Positions 7,863 to 16,089 of a stretch of 64,000 bases of DNA are shown piece after piece. How positions within the stretch are numbered: the first letter of the stretch is position 1; each line of letters begins with the position of its first letter. The DNA comes from an uncultured Clostridium sp. (GTDB lineage: Bacteria; Bacillota; Clostridia; Lachnospirales; Lachnospiraceae): the NCBI GenBank assembly GCA_900543885.1, contig UQTA01000009.1, positions 9,255 to 73,254 of the forward strand, read 5' to 3'. Under the pieces are notes generated by a model that saw only the letters and a list, made by a program, of their open reading frames with translations, was not told the origin of the DNA and did not search any database. The position numbers were made by a program, and so were the translations under genes.

Positions 7863-9493
7863 TAAAATTACAAAAGCTTACAACAGGCGCTGTTCTTATT
7901 GCAGCAGCGTCTGCTTTTTTGTTCTGTACTGGTTTTACAAAGGCATCTGATTATGGAAACAGTGAAAACGGATATTTAAAGTCTGCCACCTATTATTCTG
8001 ATGACTGGGTCATCAATTTCTGGAACAGCGAAAGCTTCCATATGGATGAAGAACTGAAACAGATCGCAGAAGACGGATTTAACAGTATCATTCTGGTAGT
8101 TCCATGGCGGGAATTTCAGCCGTCAGTGAGTCCTGAGCAATATAATGACTATGCCTGGGAGAAATTTGACCGTGTGATGGAAGCGGCAGGAAAGCAGGAT
8201 CTGAAAGTTATGCTGCGTGTGGGTTATACCTGGGATTATTACGGCAGTGACAATGTGCTGGAACGCTATGAAAAAATGTTATACGATGAAACGGTAAAGC
8301 AGGCCTGGATGCATTATACAAAGCGGCTTTATGAAAAGGCTTCTGCCCATGAAAACTTTTGCGGCGGCTTTATTACCTGGGAAGATTTCTGGAATTTTGC
8401 CGAAAACAGTGTTTATTATGGAAGCGGGCTTACTGGGAAGAAGATGGCGGCCAAATGCGGCTATACCCAGTATGTAAAAGATCATTACACACTGGAAGAA
8501 CTGGGGGAAATGTATAATGATACCTTTGAATCCTATGAAGATGTATATCTGCCGGACAGCCTGGATTCTTATGGAAGAAAAGCTTTTTATCAGTTCTATG
8601 ATGACTTTTTAAACAGGATATTAGCGGAGACTCAGACTGTATTTCCGGATCTTTCCATGGAAGTGCGGCTGGATGTGGATCCGGTGAAGCGGCCGGATGG
8701 TACTTTGGAAGGAGTACCTCATGACAGTACATTTTCCTGTGGGACTTCCGGATTTTCCAGTGCCATGTACAGTGCCTGCATGGGCTTTGAAAGCATGGGA
8801 CAGACGGTAAGTGCTGCGTCAGCAATTGCCAATGCAAATCTGTATTTAGATCATATGTCTGCAGCAAGCGGAGGAAAAAAGCTGTATCTGGACCAGTTCC
8901 TGTTTACAGACAATACACCTGGTTTTGAGAAGAACGCAAAACTGGCAGAATCAGAGAAAAGGGCTTATCTGGATGGCATGGCCGATATTTTTAAAGCCAA
9001 GACCATGGGTTATGGCATCTGGTCCTACAGGGATTACGGCGATAATAAACTTTATAATGCCCAATTTGCATTAGATAAGCAGGGATGGACTTTTTCAGGG
9101 GGCAGCTATATTGAAAACAGAAATGGAAACAAAATGGCGGCTGTTCCTGTTTCAGGAAAAATATCCCAGAGCATCCAGAAACGAACAGCTGGCGGTAAGG
9201 GAAAAAATGCCTATGTCCGTTTTTTTCTGGAAGGAGACGGCAACTGTCGTGTAACAGTTCGGGGCGGAGAAAAAAGCCAGACTGTGTCAGCGGGAGATCC
9301 GCAGACTGTGAAACTGACATTTTCAGATACAGCGATCCGCGAACTGAGTTTTACAGTCCAGGGAACAGGAAAAGCTTATATAGATGATGTAAAAGTGTAT
9401 ACCTGGATCACAGAAGGCAATATGTACCATATGGACGGCAGGGAAAGTTCCTGCGCACAGGCTATCAGGGATATGAATCATAAAGTACAGTAA
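7859..9493 (+). CDS. Secreted glycoside hydrolase-like protein (TIM-barrel type)
   Basis: A 544-residue exported protein. Residues 1-30 form a signal peptide with a hydrophobic core ending near FTKAS. Residues about 40-390 read like a clan GH-A TIM barrel, with alternating strands such as FNSIILVVPW and LKVMLRVGYTW, an ITWEDFW segment whose Glu could be the acid/base, and a LYLDQFLF segment at the position of the second catalytic strand. Residues about 400-515 resemble a beta-sandwich carbohydrate-binding module. I cannot assign a GH family or substrate. The ATG overlaps the MATE stop (ATGA), and no terminator lies between them. No ordinary anchor motif is visible, so release into the medium is likely. 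Confidence 0.7.
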   Translation: MIKLQKLTTGAVLIAAASAFLFCTGFTKASDYGNSENGYLKSATYYSDDWVINFWNSESFHMDEELKQIAEDGFNSIILVVPWREFQPSVSPEQYNDYAWEKFDRVMEAAGKQDLKVMLRVGYTWDYYGSDNVLERYEKMLYDETVKQAWMHYTKRLYEKASAHENFCGGFITWEDFWNFAENSVYYGSGLTGKKMAAKCGYTQYVKDHYTLEELGEMYNDTFESYEDVYLPDSLDSYGRKAFYQFYDDFLNRILAETQTVFPDLSMEVRLDVDPVKRPDGTLEGVPHDSTFSCGTSGFSSAMYSACMGFESMGQTVSAASAIANANLYLDHMSAASGGKKLYLDQFLFTDNTPGFEKNAKLAESEKRAYLDGMADIFKAKTMGYGIWSYRDYGDNKLYNAQFALDKQGWTFSGGSYIENRNGNKMAAVPVSGKISQSIQKRTAGGKGKNAYVRFFLEGDGNCRVTVRGGEKSQTVSAGDPQTVKLTFSDTAIRELSFTVQGTGKAYIDDVKVYTWITEGNMYHMDGRESSCAQAIRDMNHKVQ

Positions 9494-9549
9494 AACGCGA
9501 ATATCTTTTGAAGTTTCGAAACATAATAGTCTGGTAACTACCTAACAAT

Positions 9550-9588
9550 GGGCTGTCACAAAATGGAGTGCATCCTTTGTAACAGTCC
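9550..9588. repeat. Imperfect intergenic hairpin
   Basis: GGGCTGTCACAAAATGG pairs with CCTTTGTAACAGTCC around a short loop. There is no following T-run, so it is not a standard terminator. It lies between the glycosidase-like gene and the DUF1540 gene and could stabilise or process the RNA. Confidence 0.5.
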
Positions 9589-9624
9589 GGTATCCTAAAA
9601 TGAAACGTTCAGGAGGAATCAGAC

Positions 9625-9939
9625 ATGACGAAACTGGAATGCAGTGCAAGCAATTGTGTACACTATTCAGAAGGCTGCTGCTGTAAAAGCTCTATTAACG
9701 TAGATGGTGCAGGTGCAAAATGCGCAGATGATACCTGTTGTGCAAGCTTTTCTGAGAATACCGGCGGTGTTTTTAAGAATCTTTTTAAGACGCCGGAATC
9801 CAAGCTGGATGTAGTCTGTGATGCAGATAACTGCAGCTACAACGAAGATCATTGCTGCTGCGCGGGAAAGATTGATATTAGAGGTGAAGGAGCCTGCAAC
9901 TGCGGGGAAACCTGTTGCGGCACATTTACTCAAAGTTAA
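9625..9939 (+). CDS. Cys-rich protein with two DUF1540 domains
   Basis: A 104-residue protein with 17 cysteines in two copies of the DUF1540 pattern: residues about 5-41 (LECSASNCVHY ... CCCKSSINVDG ... DTCCASF) and about 63-101 (VVCDADNCSYN ... CCCAGKIDIRG ... ETCCGTF). The spacing of Cys clusters suggests metal binding. The family is widespread in Clostridia, often in spore formers, with no known activity. An AGGAGG site precedes the ATG. It is followed directly by a large palindromic element and stands alone transcriptionally as far as can be seen. Confidence 0.88.
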   Translation: MTKLECSASNCVHYSEGCCCKSSINVDGAGAKCADDTCCASFSENTGGVFKNLFKTPESKLDVVCDADNCSYNEDHCCCAGKIDIRGEGACNCGETCCGTFTQS

Positions 9940-9942
9940 CTG

Positions 9943-10086
9943 GTTACAGTTCAGCCCAAAGCTTCTTGCCCGCGCAGCAGCGGACAAGAAGCTTTGGGCG
10001 TCTGCCTTATGAAGATTTAGCGCCAAAAGCACTTATGAAAACAAGTTTTCAACGTACTTTTAACCCTAAATCTTCGCAAGGCTGAA
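9943..10086 (+). repeat. Composite palindromic element, copy 1 (family P1, right end truncated)
   Basis: Left end GTTACAGTTCAGCC, then an arm hairpin (CAAAGCTTCTTG against CAAGAAGCTTTG), then a second long hairpin (CTTATGAAGATTTAGCGCC against the ACCCTAAATCTTCG arm), then GGCTGAA where the right end stops early. The same order occurs at 21710-21861, and a version without the first arm occurs inverted at 60076-60176. The element ends just before the infC promoter. Confidence 0.85.
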
Positions 10087-10102
10087 ATAAATAAAAAAAC
10101 TA

Positions 10103-10131
10103 TTGACAAAGAAATGTAAATGGAGTATAGT
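10103..10131 (+). promoter_or_regulatory. Promoter of infC-rpmI-rplT
   Basis: TTGACA at 10103-10108, a 17-base spacer and TATAGT at 10126-10131: a near-consensus housekeeping promoter. Confidence 0.9.
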
Positions 10132-10137
10132 AATAAA

Positions 10138-10350
10138 AGTTGTGAGAACGACTGACAGGAAAGCAGGTATATCCGCCTCACCCTGGCACGAGTAAGTGAC
10201 CCGGGTTCATATTTCAGACACTGTAAGAGATACAAAACTGAATGTTCAGGTTTAATGTAGCTTATATATTGCAGTGAAAGATTATGTGTTTTATGCGGAT
10301 GGCACTGGCTATCCGCTTTATTTTTGCTCTTCATTCAAAAACATGACTAT
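10138..10350 (+). promoter_or_regulatory. Attenuator leader of the infC operon (L20-leader type)
   Basis: A leader of about 215 nt between the promoter and infC contains several paired segments and ends in an intrinsic terminator at 10294-10325 (GCGGATGGC against GCTATCCGC, then a T-rich run). In Bacillus the same operon is controlled by ribosomal protein L20 binding a leader mimic of its 23S site. I infer the same logic here from gene order, leader length and terminator; I did not match the leader to the Rfam model. Confidence 0.75.
10294..10325 (+). terminator. Attenuator terminator in the infC leader
   Basis: GCGGATGGC, loop ACTG, then GCTATCCGC followed by TTTATTTTT. It lies upstream of the infC ribosome-binding site, so it controls read-through into the operon. 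Confidence 0.85.
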
Positions 10351-10364
10351 GGAGGTGTACGACT

Positions 10365-10871
10365 ATTAGCGAATTAATGATTAACGAACAGATCAGAGAC
10401 AGAGAAGTAAGATTGATCGGTGAAAATGGTGAACAGTTAGGAATCATGTCTGCAAGGGATGCTTTCAAGCTGGCACAGGAAGCAGAATTAGATCTGGTAA
10501 AGATCGCACCAACTGCTAAGCCGCCGGTATGTAAGATCATCGATTACGGAAAATACCGTTACGAACTTGCCCGCAAGGAAAAAGAAGCCCGCAAGAAACA
10601 GAAGGTAATTGATGTAAAAGAAGTTCGTTTGTCCCCAAATATTGATACCAACGACCTGAATACTAAAGTGGGGGCTGCAAGAAAGTTCCTGGAAAAGGGA
10701 GATAAAGTAAAGGTTACTCTTCGTTTCCGCGGTCGTGAAATGGCACATATGTCCAAGTCAAAATACATTCTGGACGATTTCGCTGAGAGTCTGGCTGATA
10801 TCGCAGTAGTAGATAAGCCCTCAAAAGTGGAAGGAAGAAGCATGGTTATGTTTTTAACTGTAAAACGTTAA
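10365..10871 (+). CDS. infC: Translation initiation factor IF-3, probable AUU start
   Basis: IF-3 binds the 30S subunit and checks the start codon and initiator tRNA. The sequence has the N-terminal domain with INEQIRDREVRLI and the C-terminal domain with KEVRLSPNID and an RFRGREM segment. The first in-frame ATG is at 10377, but GGAGG at 10351-10355 is too far from it (21 bases). An in-frame ATT at 10365 is nine bases from GGAGG and gives an MSELMINEQIR start, matching IF-3 proteins of E. coli and Bacillus that use AUU for self-regulation. With this start the protein is 168 residues. rpmI and rplT follow after 29 bases each. Confidence 0.95.
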   Translation: MSELMINEQIRDREVRLIGENGEQLGIMSARDAFKLAQEAELDLVKIAPTAKPPVCKIIDYGKYRYELARKEKEARKKQKVIDVKEVRLSPNIDTNDLNTKVGAARKFLEKGDKVKVTLRFRGREMAHMSKSKYILDDFAESLADIAVVDKPSKVEGRSMVMFLTVKR

Positions 10872-10900
10872 AATAGAAAGTTTTAAGGAGGAAATTTACA

Positions 10901-11098
10901 ATGCCAAAGTTAAAAACCAGCAGAGCTGCAGCAAAGCGCTTTAAAAAGACAGGAACCGGTAAGTTAGTCCGCAATAAAGCTTACAAGTCTCACATCTTAA
11001 CTAAGAAGTCTACTAAGAGAAAGAGAAATCTTAGAAAAGATATCGTTACCGATGCTACTAACGTAAAGGCAATGAAGAAGATTTTACCATATCTGTAA
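10901..11098 (+). CDS. rpmI: Ribosomal protein bL35
   Basis: A 65-residue basic protein of the large subunit with the family start MPKLKTSRAAAKRFKKTGTG and a KRKRNLRKD segment. Length is typical. The site is AAGGAGG. It sits between infC and rplT in the conserved operon. Confidence 0.97.
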   Translation: MPKLKTSRAAAKRFKKTGTGKLVRNKAYKSHILTKKSTKRKRNLRKDIVTDATNVKAMKKILPYL

Positions 11099-11127
11099 GT
11101 TTTAAATTGTAGAAGGAGGAATTACCG

Positions 11128-11484
11128 ATGGCAAGAATTAAAGGCGGTTTAAACGCAAAGAAGAAGCACAATAGAATCCTGAAGATGGCTAAGGGCTACA
11201 GAGGCGCTCGTTCTAAGCAGTACAGAGTTGCTAAGCAGTCCGTTATGCGCGCACTGACCAGCTCTTATGCAGGCAGAAAAGAGAGAAAGAGACAGTTCAG
11301 ACAGCTGTGGATCGCTCGTATCAACGCAGCAGCTCGTATCAATGGTCTGTCCTACAGCAAGTTCATGTACGGCTTAAAGCTGGCTGAGGTTGATTTAAAC
11401 CGTAAGGTTCTGTCCGATATGGCTATCAACGATGCAGAAGGTTTTGCTAAGTTAGCAGAACTGGCAAAGAGCAAACTTGCTTAA
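11128..11484 (+). CDS. rplT: Ribosomal protein bL20
   Basis: A 118-residue protein essential for early 50S assembly, binding 23S rRNA. Recognised from ARIKGGLNAKKKHNRILK at the N terminus, the GYRGARSKQYRVAKQSV segment and RKRQFRQLWIARINAAAR. In low-GC Gram-positives L20 also represses its own operon through the infC leader. The site is AGGAGG, and a terminator follows at 11511-11555. Confidence 0.97.
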   Translation: MARIKGGLNAKKKHNRILKMAKGYRGARSKQYRVAKQSVMRALTSSYAGRKERKRQFRQLWIARINAAARINGLSYSKFMYGLKLAEVDLNRKVLSDMAINDAEGFAKLAELAKSKLA

Positions 11485-11510
11485 TCTGTTCAGAAGATAA
11501 AGAACTTTAT

Positions 11511-11555
11511 AAAGCACTGGAAGATGATTGGAAAGTTGTCTGCCGGTGCTTTTTT
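11511..11555 (+). terminator. Terminator of infC-rpmI-rplT
   Basis: AAGCACTGG pairs with CCGGTGCTT across a 22-base loop and is followed by a T-run. Confidence 0.8.
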
Positions 11556-11764
11556 GTGTACAAAGGAAATTTTCGTTTGAACATCCAGATACGCACAAAG
11601 GAATTTGTAAATGATTTTGATAAATATACCCATAATACTCCGAAAAAAACGAAAAAATTGGATAGAAATGCAGTTAAAATGCAAAAAACCGACCATAACT
11701 GACAAAAATATAACAAAATGCACATAAATTAGAAAAGAAAATTATACAAAAACACGAAAACCAC
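11556..11764. other. AT-rich intergenic stretch
   Basis: About 200 bases between the rplT terminator and the promoter of the lacI-type gene. No reading frame with a ribosome-binding site and no clear repeat or hairpin is seen. Confidence 0.5.
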
Positions 11765-11817
11765 TAGACAAAAGGAAAGAAACGTGTTACAGTATATACA
11801 TAATAAACGCGCGTTTA
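11765..11817 (+). promoter_or_regulatory. Promoter and palindromic operator of the LacI-type regulator
   Basis: TAGACA at 11765-11770, a 17-base spacer and TACAGT at 11788-11793. The perfect 14-bp palindrome TAAACGCGCGTTTA follows at 11804-11817, just downstream of the start-site region, with the CG-centred symmetry of LacI-family operators. A second copy stands before the GH36 gene. Negative autoregulation is the likely reading. Confidence 0.8.
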
Positions 11818-11830
11818 CAAAGGTGACTAT

Positions 11831-12838
11831 ATGAATATAACAAGTGAAGAGATTGCAAAATTGGCAAATATCTCCAGGAGTACAGTTTCCAGAGTGATTA
11901 ACCATTACCCCAATGTACCGGAAGAAACCCGGATTAAGGTGATGGATGTGATCAAGAAATACGGGTATCAGCCTAATACCTTTGCACAGGTTCTTGCCGG
12001 AAAAGCAAACCGGGAAATTGTTTTATGCATTTCCAACTGTGATGCAGCAAAGACAAGATGGAGAGGCGCCATGTCTTCTTATTTCCTTCGTATGATCGGC
12101 GAGCTGATTACACAGGCAAAGGAATATGATTATACGATTTCAACATTTGTGGTATCGGAGATAGAAGAACTGTCCAAGGTGGAAAGTATGTATCGCAATC
12201 GTTCCATCAGCGGAGGGATCTTTGTAGGATTTGAATATGAAATGGAGGAAGTGAACCGACTGATCAAAGAGGGTTTTAATATGGTAGTGGTAGATCCGGA
12301 TGAAAATATGCTTCAGGCAGAAAATGTAAGCTCTATATGCAGTCAGAATAGAGATGCCGGATATATGGCTACCAGATATCTCTTAGACAAAGGTCATACC
12401 TGCGTTGCACATCTTTGTGGTGATGACCGGTTGTCCAGCAGAGACCGTATTATTGGCTATAAAAAGGCTATGACGGAAGCAGGATTTAAGGAAGAAGATC
12501 TGATTATAGAAGCATGTGATTTTAACAGCAGGAAAGCCTATAGTGCAGCTGAAAAGATTTTTGATACAACGAAAGCAACTGCTATCTATGCTGCTAACGA
12601 TGTAATGGCAATATCTGCCATCAGAGCAGCACAGGCCAGAGGATTAAGGGTACCTGAAGATATCAGTATTATAGGCTGTGACTACAGTGCCTCTTACACA
12701 GAAATAGGATACAATTTAACTTCCATAGAGATTTCTCTGCATGATATTGCAAAAGCAGCATTGCGCTCTGTAGTGGGGATATCGGCAAAGAGAAACCTGA
12801 AATGCCCGGCAAAGCTGATCAAAGGTACGACAGCATAA
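11831..12838 (+). CDS. LacI family regulator of the alpha-galactoside locus
   Basis: A 335-residue repressor. Residues 1-60 hold the LacI helix-turn-helix and hinge (ITSEEIAKLANISRSTVSRV followed by NHYPNVPEETR and YQPN). Residues about 65-330 form a periplasmic-binding-protein-like sensor domain with a GHTCVAHLCGD turn and an AANDVMAI strand. Two matching operators flank it (11804-11817 and 12868-12891), one before the regulator and one before the GH36 gene, so it very likely controls both itself and the catabolic operon. The inducer is inferred to be an alpha-galactoside such as melibiose, raffinose or a product. Its own terminator follows the stop. Confidence 0.92.
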   Translation: MNITSEEIAKLANISRSTVSRVINHYPNVPEETRIKVMDVIKKYGYQPNTFAQVLAGKANREIVLCISNCDAAKTRWRGAMSSYFLRMIGELITQAKEYDYTISTFVVSEIEELSKVESMYRNRSISGGIFVGFEYEMEEVNRLIKEGFNMVVVDPDENMLQAENVSSICSQNRDAGYMATRYLLDKGHTCVAHLCGDDRLSSRDRIIGYKKAMTEAGFKEEDLIIEACDFNSRKAYSAAEKIFDTTKATAIYAANDVMAISAIRAAQARGLRVPEDISIIGCDYSASYTEIGYNLTSIEISLHDIAKAALRSVVGISAKRNLKCPAKLIKGTTA

Positions 12839-12862
12839 AAAATAGCGGAACGCTATTTTTTT
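12839..12862 (+). terminator. Terminator after the LacI-type gene
   Basis: AAATAGCG, loop GAA, then CGCTATTTTTTT. It separates the regulator from the catabolic operon, which therefore needs its own promoter. Confidence 0.8.
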
Positions 12863-12867
12863 AAAAC

Positions 12868-12891
12868 AAACATAAACGCGCGTTCATGTTT
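12868..12891 (+). promoter_or_regulatory. Second LacI-type operator, before the GH36 gene
   Basis: A 24-bp palindrome with one mismatched pair, centred on AAACGCGCGTT and flanked by AAACAT and ATGTTT. Its core is the same as the operator at 11804-11817. Confidence 0.82.
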
Positions 12892-12919
12892 AATAAAATT
12901 AGAAAAGTGAGGCGGATGT

Positions 12920-15178
12920 ATGGCAAAGATTCTTTTTAACGAAGCAACAAAGGAGTTCCATCTTCAAAATGAGAGGATCAGTTATATTTTCTGTATCCTG
13001 GAAAATGGACAGTTAGGTCATTTGTATTTTGGAAAGCGTTTAACACACAGAGATTCTTTCCAACATTTCATTCAGATGCGTACCCAGAGCTGTACTGCTT
13101 ATGTGTACGAAAATGATTTTCTTTTTACTTTGGATACCATCCGACAGGAATATCCGTCCTATGGCACGACAGATTTCAGAGAACCGGCCTATCAGATCAG
13201 ACAGGAAAATGGAAGCCGGATTACAGACTTTGTTTATAAGAGCCATGAGATCTACAAAGGAAAGAAAAAACTGAAGGGTCTTCCAGCTACTTACACAGAG
13301 ACAGAAGATGATGCAGTGACAGTAGAGATCCTGTTAGAAGATGCACTTCTTTCAGCCCAGATGATTTTATCATATACTATTTACGAAGATTATGATGCAG
13401 TTTGCCGTAACGTTCGTTTTGTAAATAATGGAGATCAAAATCTGGATCTGTTAAGAGCCATGTCTATGTCAGTGGATCTTTATGACAGCAATTTTGAAAT
13501 GGTTCACTTAGACGGTGCGTGGGCAAGAGAGCGTCATAAAAAAGTTAGAAAACTGACTACCGGTACACAGTCTATTTCCAGTGCCAGAGGTGCCAGCAGT
13601 ACAGATCATAATCCATTTATCGCATTGAAACGTCCGGAAGCAACAGAGGAGAATGGTGATGTTTACGGCTTTTGCCTGATCTACAGCGGCAATTTCCTGG
13701 CACAGGTAGAAGTAAACAGATATGAAACATCAAGAGTTTTACTGGGTATTAATCCGTTTGAATTTACCTGGCATTTACAGCCAAATGGAGAGTTCCAGAC
13801 ACCAGAAGCTGTTATGGTATACAGTGCGGATGGCTTAAATGGCATGAGCCAGAATTTCCACCAGCTGTTTAACAAGAGACTGGTTAGGGGAAGCTGGAGA
13901 GAAAAAGAACGTCCGGTGCTTTTAAATAACTGGGAAGCTACTTTCTTTAAGTTTAATGAAGAAATGATCTTAAAGATCGCTGAGAAAGCGAAGAATCTGG
14001 GAGTTGAACTTTTTGTACTGGATGACGGCTGGTTTGGCAAGAGAGATGACTCAGGAAGTTCTCTTGGAGATTGGTACAGTGATCTGGACAAGCTTCCGGA
14101 AGGCGTAGAGGGATTATCAAAGAAAATAGAAGCAATGGGCTTAAAATTTGGTCTTTGGTTTGAGCCGGAGATGGTAAACAAAGTAAGCCGTCTTTATGAA
14201 GAGCATCCTGAATGGGCTATCCATACACCAGGAAGAAGGATGTCTCACGGAAGAAACCAGTACGTACTGGATTTCTCCAATCCGGAAGTGGTAGATCACA
14301 TTTACCAGATGATGGAAAAGGTATTAAAGAATTCTCGTATCTCCTATGTAAAATGGGATATGAACCGAAATATCACAGAAGCTTACAGCGCTTCTTTGGA
14401 GGCTTCACAGCAGGGAGAATTCTTCCATCGCTATATTTTAGGCGTTTACAGCCTGTATGAGCGCCTGATCGCAGAGTTCCCTGATATCTTATTTGAATCC
14501 TGTGCCAGTGGTGGTGCAAGATTTGATGCAGGTATGCTTTATTACGCACCACAGTGCTGGGCAAGTGATGATACAGATGCAGTTGAGCGTATTAAGATCC
14601 AGTACGGAACCAGTATGGTATATCCGGTGGCTTCTATGGGAGCACATGTATCTGCTATTCCGAACCATCAGGTTAAACGTATGACAGATGTGGATTTCAG
14701 AGCCCATGTAGCTTACTTTGGTGCATTCGGTTATGAGCTTGATCCAAATGCTATGACAGAAGAAGAGCAGGAGAAAGTAAAAAAACAGATTGAATTCTTT
14801 AAGAAATACAGAAAGCTGATCCAGTTTGGAACTTTCTATCGTCTGGAAGATCCTTTTGAAGGTGATGGAAATGCAGCCTGGATGTGTGTATCCCCAGATA
14901 AGAAACAGGCAGTTGCAGTTTATTATAAAGTAAAGGCAACTCCAAATCCAAAGCTTAAAAAACTTCCGCTTACAGGACTTGATCCAGATAAACGATACTA
15001 TTGCAGCAGAAATGGCAGAACCTATTATGGCGATGAGCTGATGAACATGGGACTGCTTCTGGATATGGAATTTACAGGTTCTTTTGCAAGAAAGGACAGC
15101 GTTACCAAGAAAAATTCCGGTACAGATGCAGGAGATTTTACTTCTCAGATGTATGTATTTGAGTGTGTGGATAACTAA
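12920..15178 (+). CDS. Alpha-galactosidase, GH36
   Basis: A 752-residue cytoplasmic enzyme (no signal peptide) that releases terminal alpha-galactose from melibiose, raffinose and stachyose. The domain order is an N-terminal beta-sandwich (1 to about 320), a TIM barrel (about 330-640) and a C-terminal beta domain. The barrel shows LDDGWFGKRDDD-like substrate contacts near residue 371, the nucleophile Asp in YVKWDMNRNITE (about residue 480) and the acid/base Asp in the WASDDTDAVERI segment (about residue 550). Length matches the bacterial GH36 tetramer type. It leads an operon with two permeases, a binding protein and a GH4 enzyme, downstream of a LacI-type operator. Confidence 0.96.
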   Translation: MAKILFNEATKEFHLQNERISYIFCILENGQLGHLYFGKRLTHRDSFQHFIQMRTQSCTAYVYENDFLFTLDTIRQEYPSYGTTDFREPAYQIRQENGSRITDFVYKSHEIYKGKKKLKGLPATYTETEDDAVTVEILLEDALLSAQMILSYTIYEDYDAVCRNVRFVNNGDQNLDLLRAMSMSVDLYDSNFEMVHLDGAWARERHKKVRKLTTGTQSISSARGASSTDHNPFIALKRPEATEENGDVYGFCLIYSGNFLAQVEVNRYETSRVLLGINPFEFTWHLQPNGEFQTPEAVMVYSADGLNGMSQNFHQLFNKRLVRGSWREKERPVLLNNWEATFFKFNEEMILKIAEKAKNLGVELFVLDDGWFGKRDDSGSSLGDWYSDLDKLPEGVEGLSKKIEAMGLKFGLWFEPEMVNKVSRLYEEHPEWAIHTPGRRMSHGRNQYVLDFSNPEVVDHIYQMMEKVLKNSRISYVKWDMNRNITEAYSASLEASQQGEFFHRYILGVYSLYERLIAEFPDILFESCASGGARFDAGMLYYAPQCWASDDTDAVERIKIQYGTSMVYPVASMGAHVSAIPNHQVKRMTDVDFRAHVAYFGAFGYELDPNAMTEEEQEKVKKQIEFFKKYRKLIQFGTFYRLEDPFEGDGNAAWMCVSPDKKQAVAVYYKVKATPNPKLKKLPLTGLDPDKRYYCSRNGRTYYGDELMNMGLLLDMEFTGSFARKDSVTKKNSGTDAGDFTSQMYVFECVDN

Positions 15179-15195
15179 AAAGGGAGAAACAGTTT

Positions 15196-16086
15196 ATGAA
15201 CGAAAAAACACAGAAAAACAAAATACCGTTCTGGCGGAATATTAAAGTAGTTCCTTATCTTTATATTTTGCCGAATATGATTTTGTTTCTTGTATTTATG
15301 ATCATTCCCATTTTTATGTCATTTTACTATGGAACTGTAAAATGGAATGGAATGGGAAAACCGAAATTCATCGGTCTTGCCAACTATATTTACATATTCC
15401 AGGATAAAGTATTTTTAAAGTCCATTTTTAACACTTTTTACTATGCAGTAGCAACAGTCCCTCTTTTGATGGCGCTGGCTCTGTTCTTAGCTGTTATGTT
15501 AAACAGCAAGATTCCGTTAAGAGGTTTTATCAGGTCAGCAGTTTATGCGCCGGCAGTGGTATCTACCGTTGTAGTAGGTACTGTATTTACCTGGATCTTC
15601 CAGGATCAGCTGGGCCTGATCAATTACCTGCTTACTTCTGTAGGTGCAAAGGCGATTCAGTGGAATAATGATCCCAAATTTGCAATGCTGATGTTAGTTA
15701 CAGCAACGATGTGGCAGAAAGCCGGCTACAATATGGTTATTTATCTGGCAGGACTTCAGAGCATCCCAACTGAGCTGATGGAAGCGGCTACTATTGATGG
15801 AGCAAGTACATTTCAGAAATTCAGATATATAACACTTCCACTGTTAAAGAATACACATATGTTTGTTATGATCACATGTATGATCAATGCGTTCCGTTCT
15901 TTCGACCTTGTATACACCATGACACAGGGTGGACCGTTAAATGCTACCAAGACCATCGTTATGTATGTTTACGAGCAGGCATTTAACAAGAATTACTACG
16001 GACGTGCAGCAGCTGGTGGTATTGTACTGTTTGTATTTATGGCAGCACTTACCATCATCCGATTCAAGATAGAGAAGGAGGATTAA
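15196..16086 (+). CDS. Sugar ABC transporter permease, MalF-like
   Basis: A 296-residue inner-membrane permease with six predicted membrane segments and the EAA loop (EAATIDGASTFQKFRYITLPLL, about residues 198-219) that contacts the ATPase. The start is 17 bases after the GH36 stop behind AGGGAGAAAC. It pairs with the next gene in a carbohydrate uptake (CUT1) transporter. No ATP-binding subunit is encoded here, so a shared MsmK-type ATPase elsewhere is expected. The substrate is inferred to be an alpha-galactoside oligosaccharide. Confidence 0.95.
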   Translation: MNEKTQKNKIPFWRNIKVVPYLYILPNMILFLVFMIIPIFMSFYYGTVKWNGMGKPKFIGLANYIYIFQDKVFLKSIFNTFYYAVATVPLLMALALFLAVMLNSKIPLRGFIRSAVYAPAVVSTVVVGTVFTWIFQDQLGLINYLLTSVGAKAIQWNNDPKFAMLMLVTATMWQKAGYNMVIYLAGLQSIPTELMEAATIDGASTFQKFRYITLPLLKNTHMFVMITCMINAFRSFDLVYTMTQGGPLNATKTIVMYVYEQAFNKNYYGRAAAGGIVLFVFMAALTIIRFKIEKED

Positions 16087-16089
16087 CAG

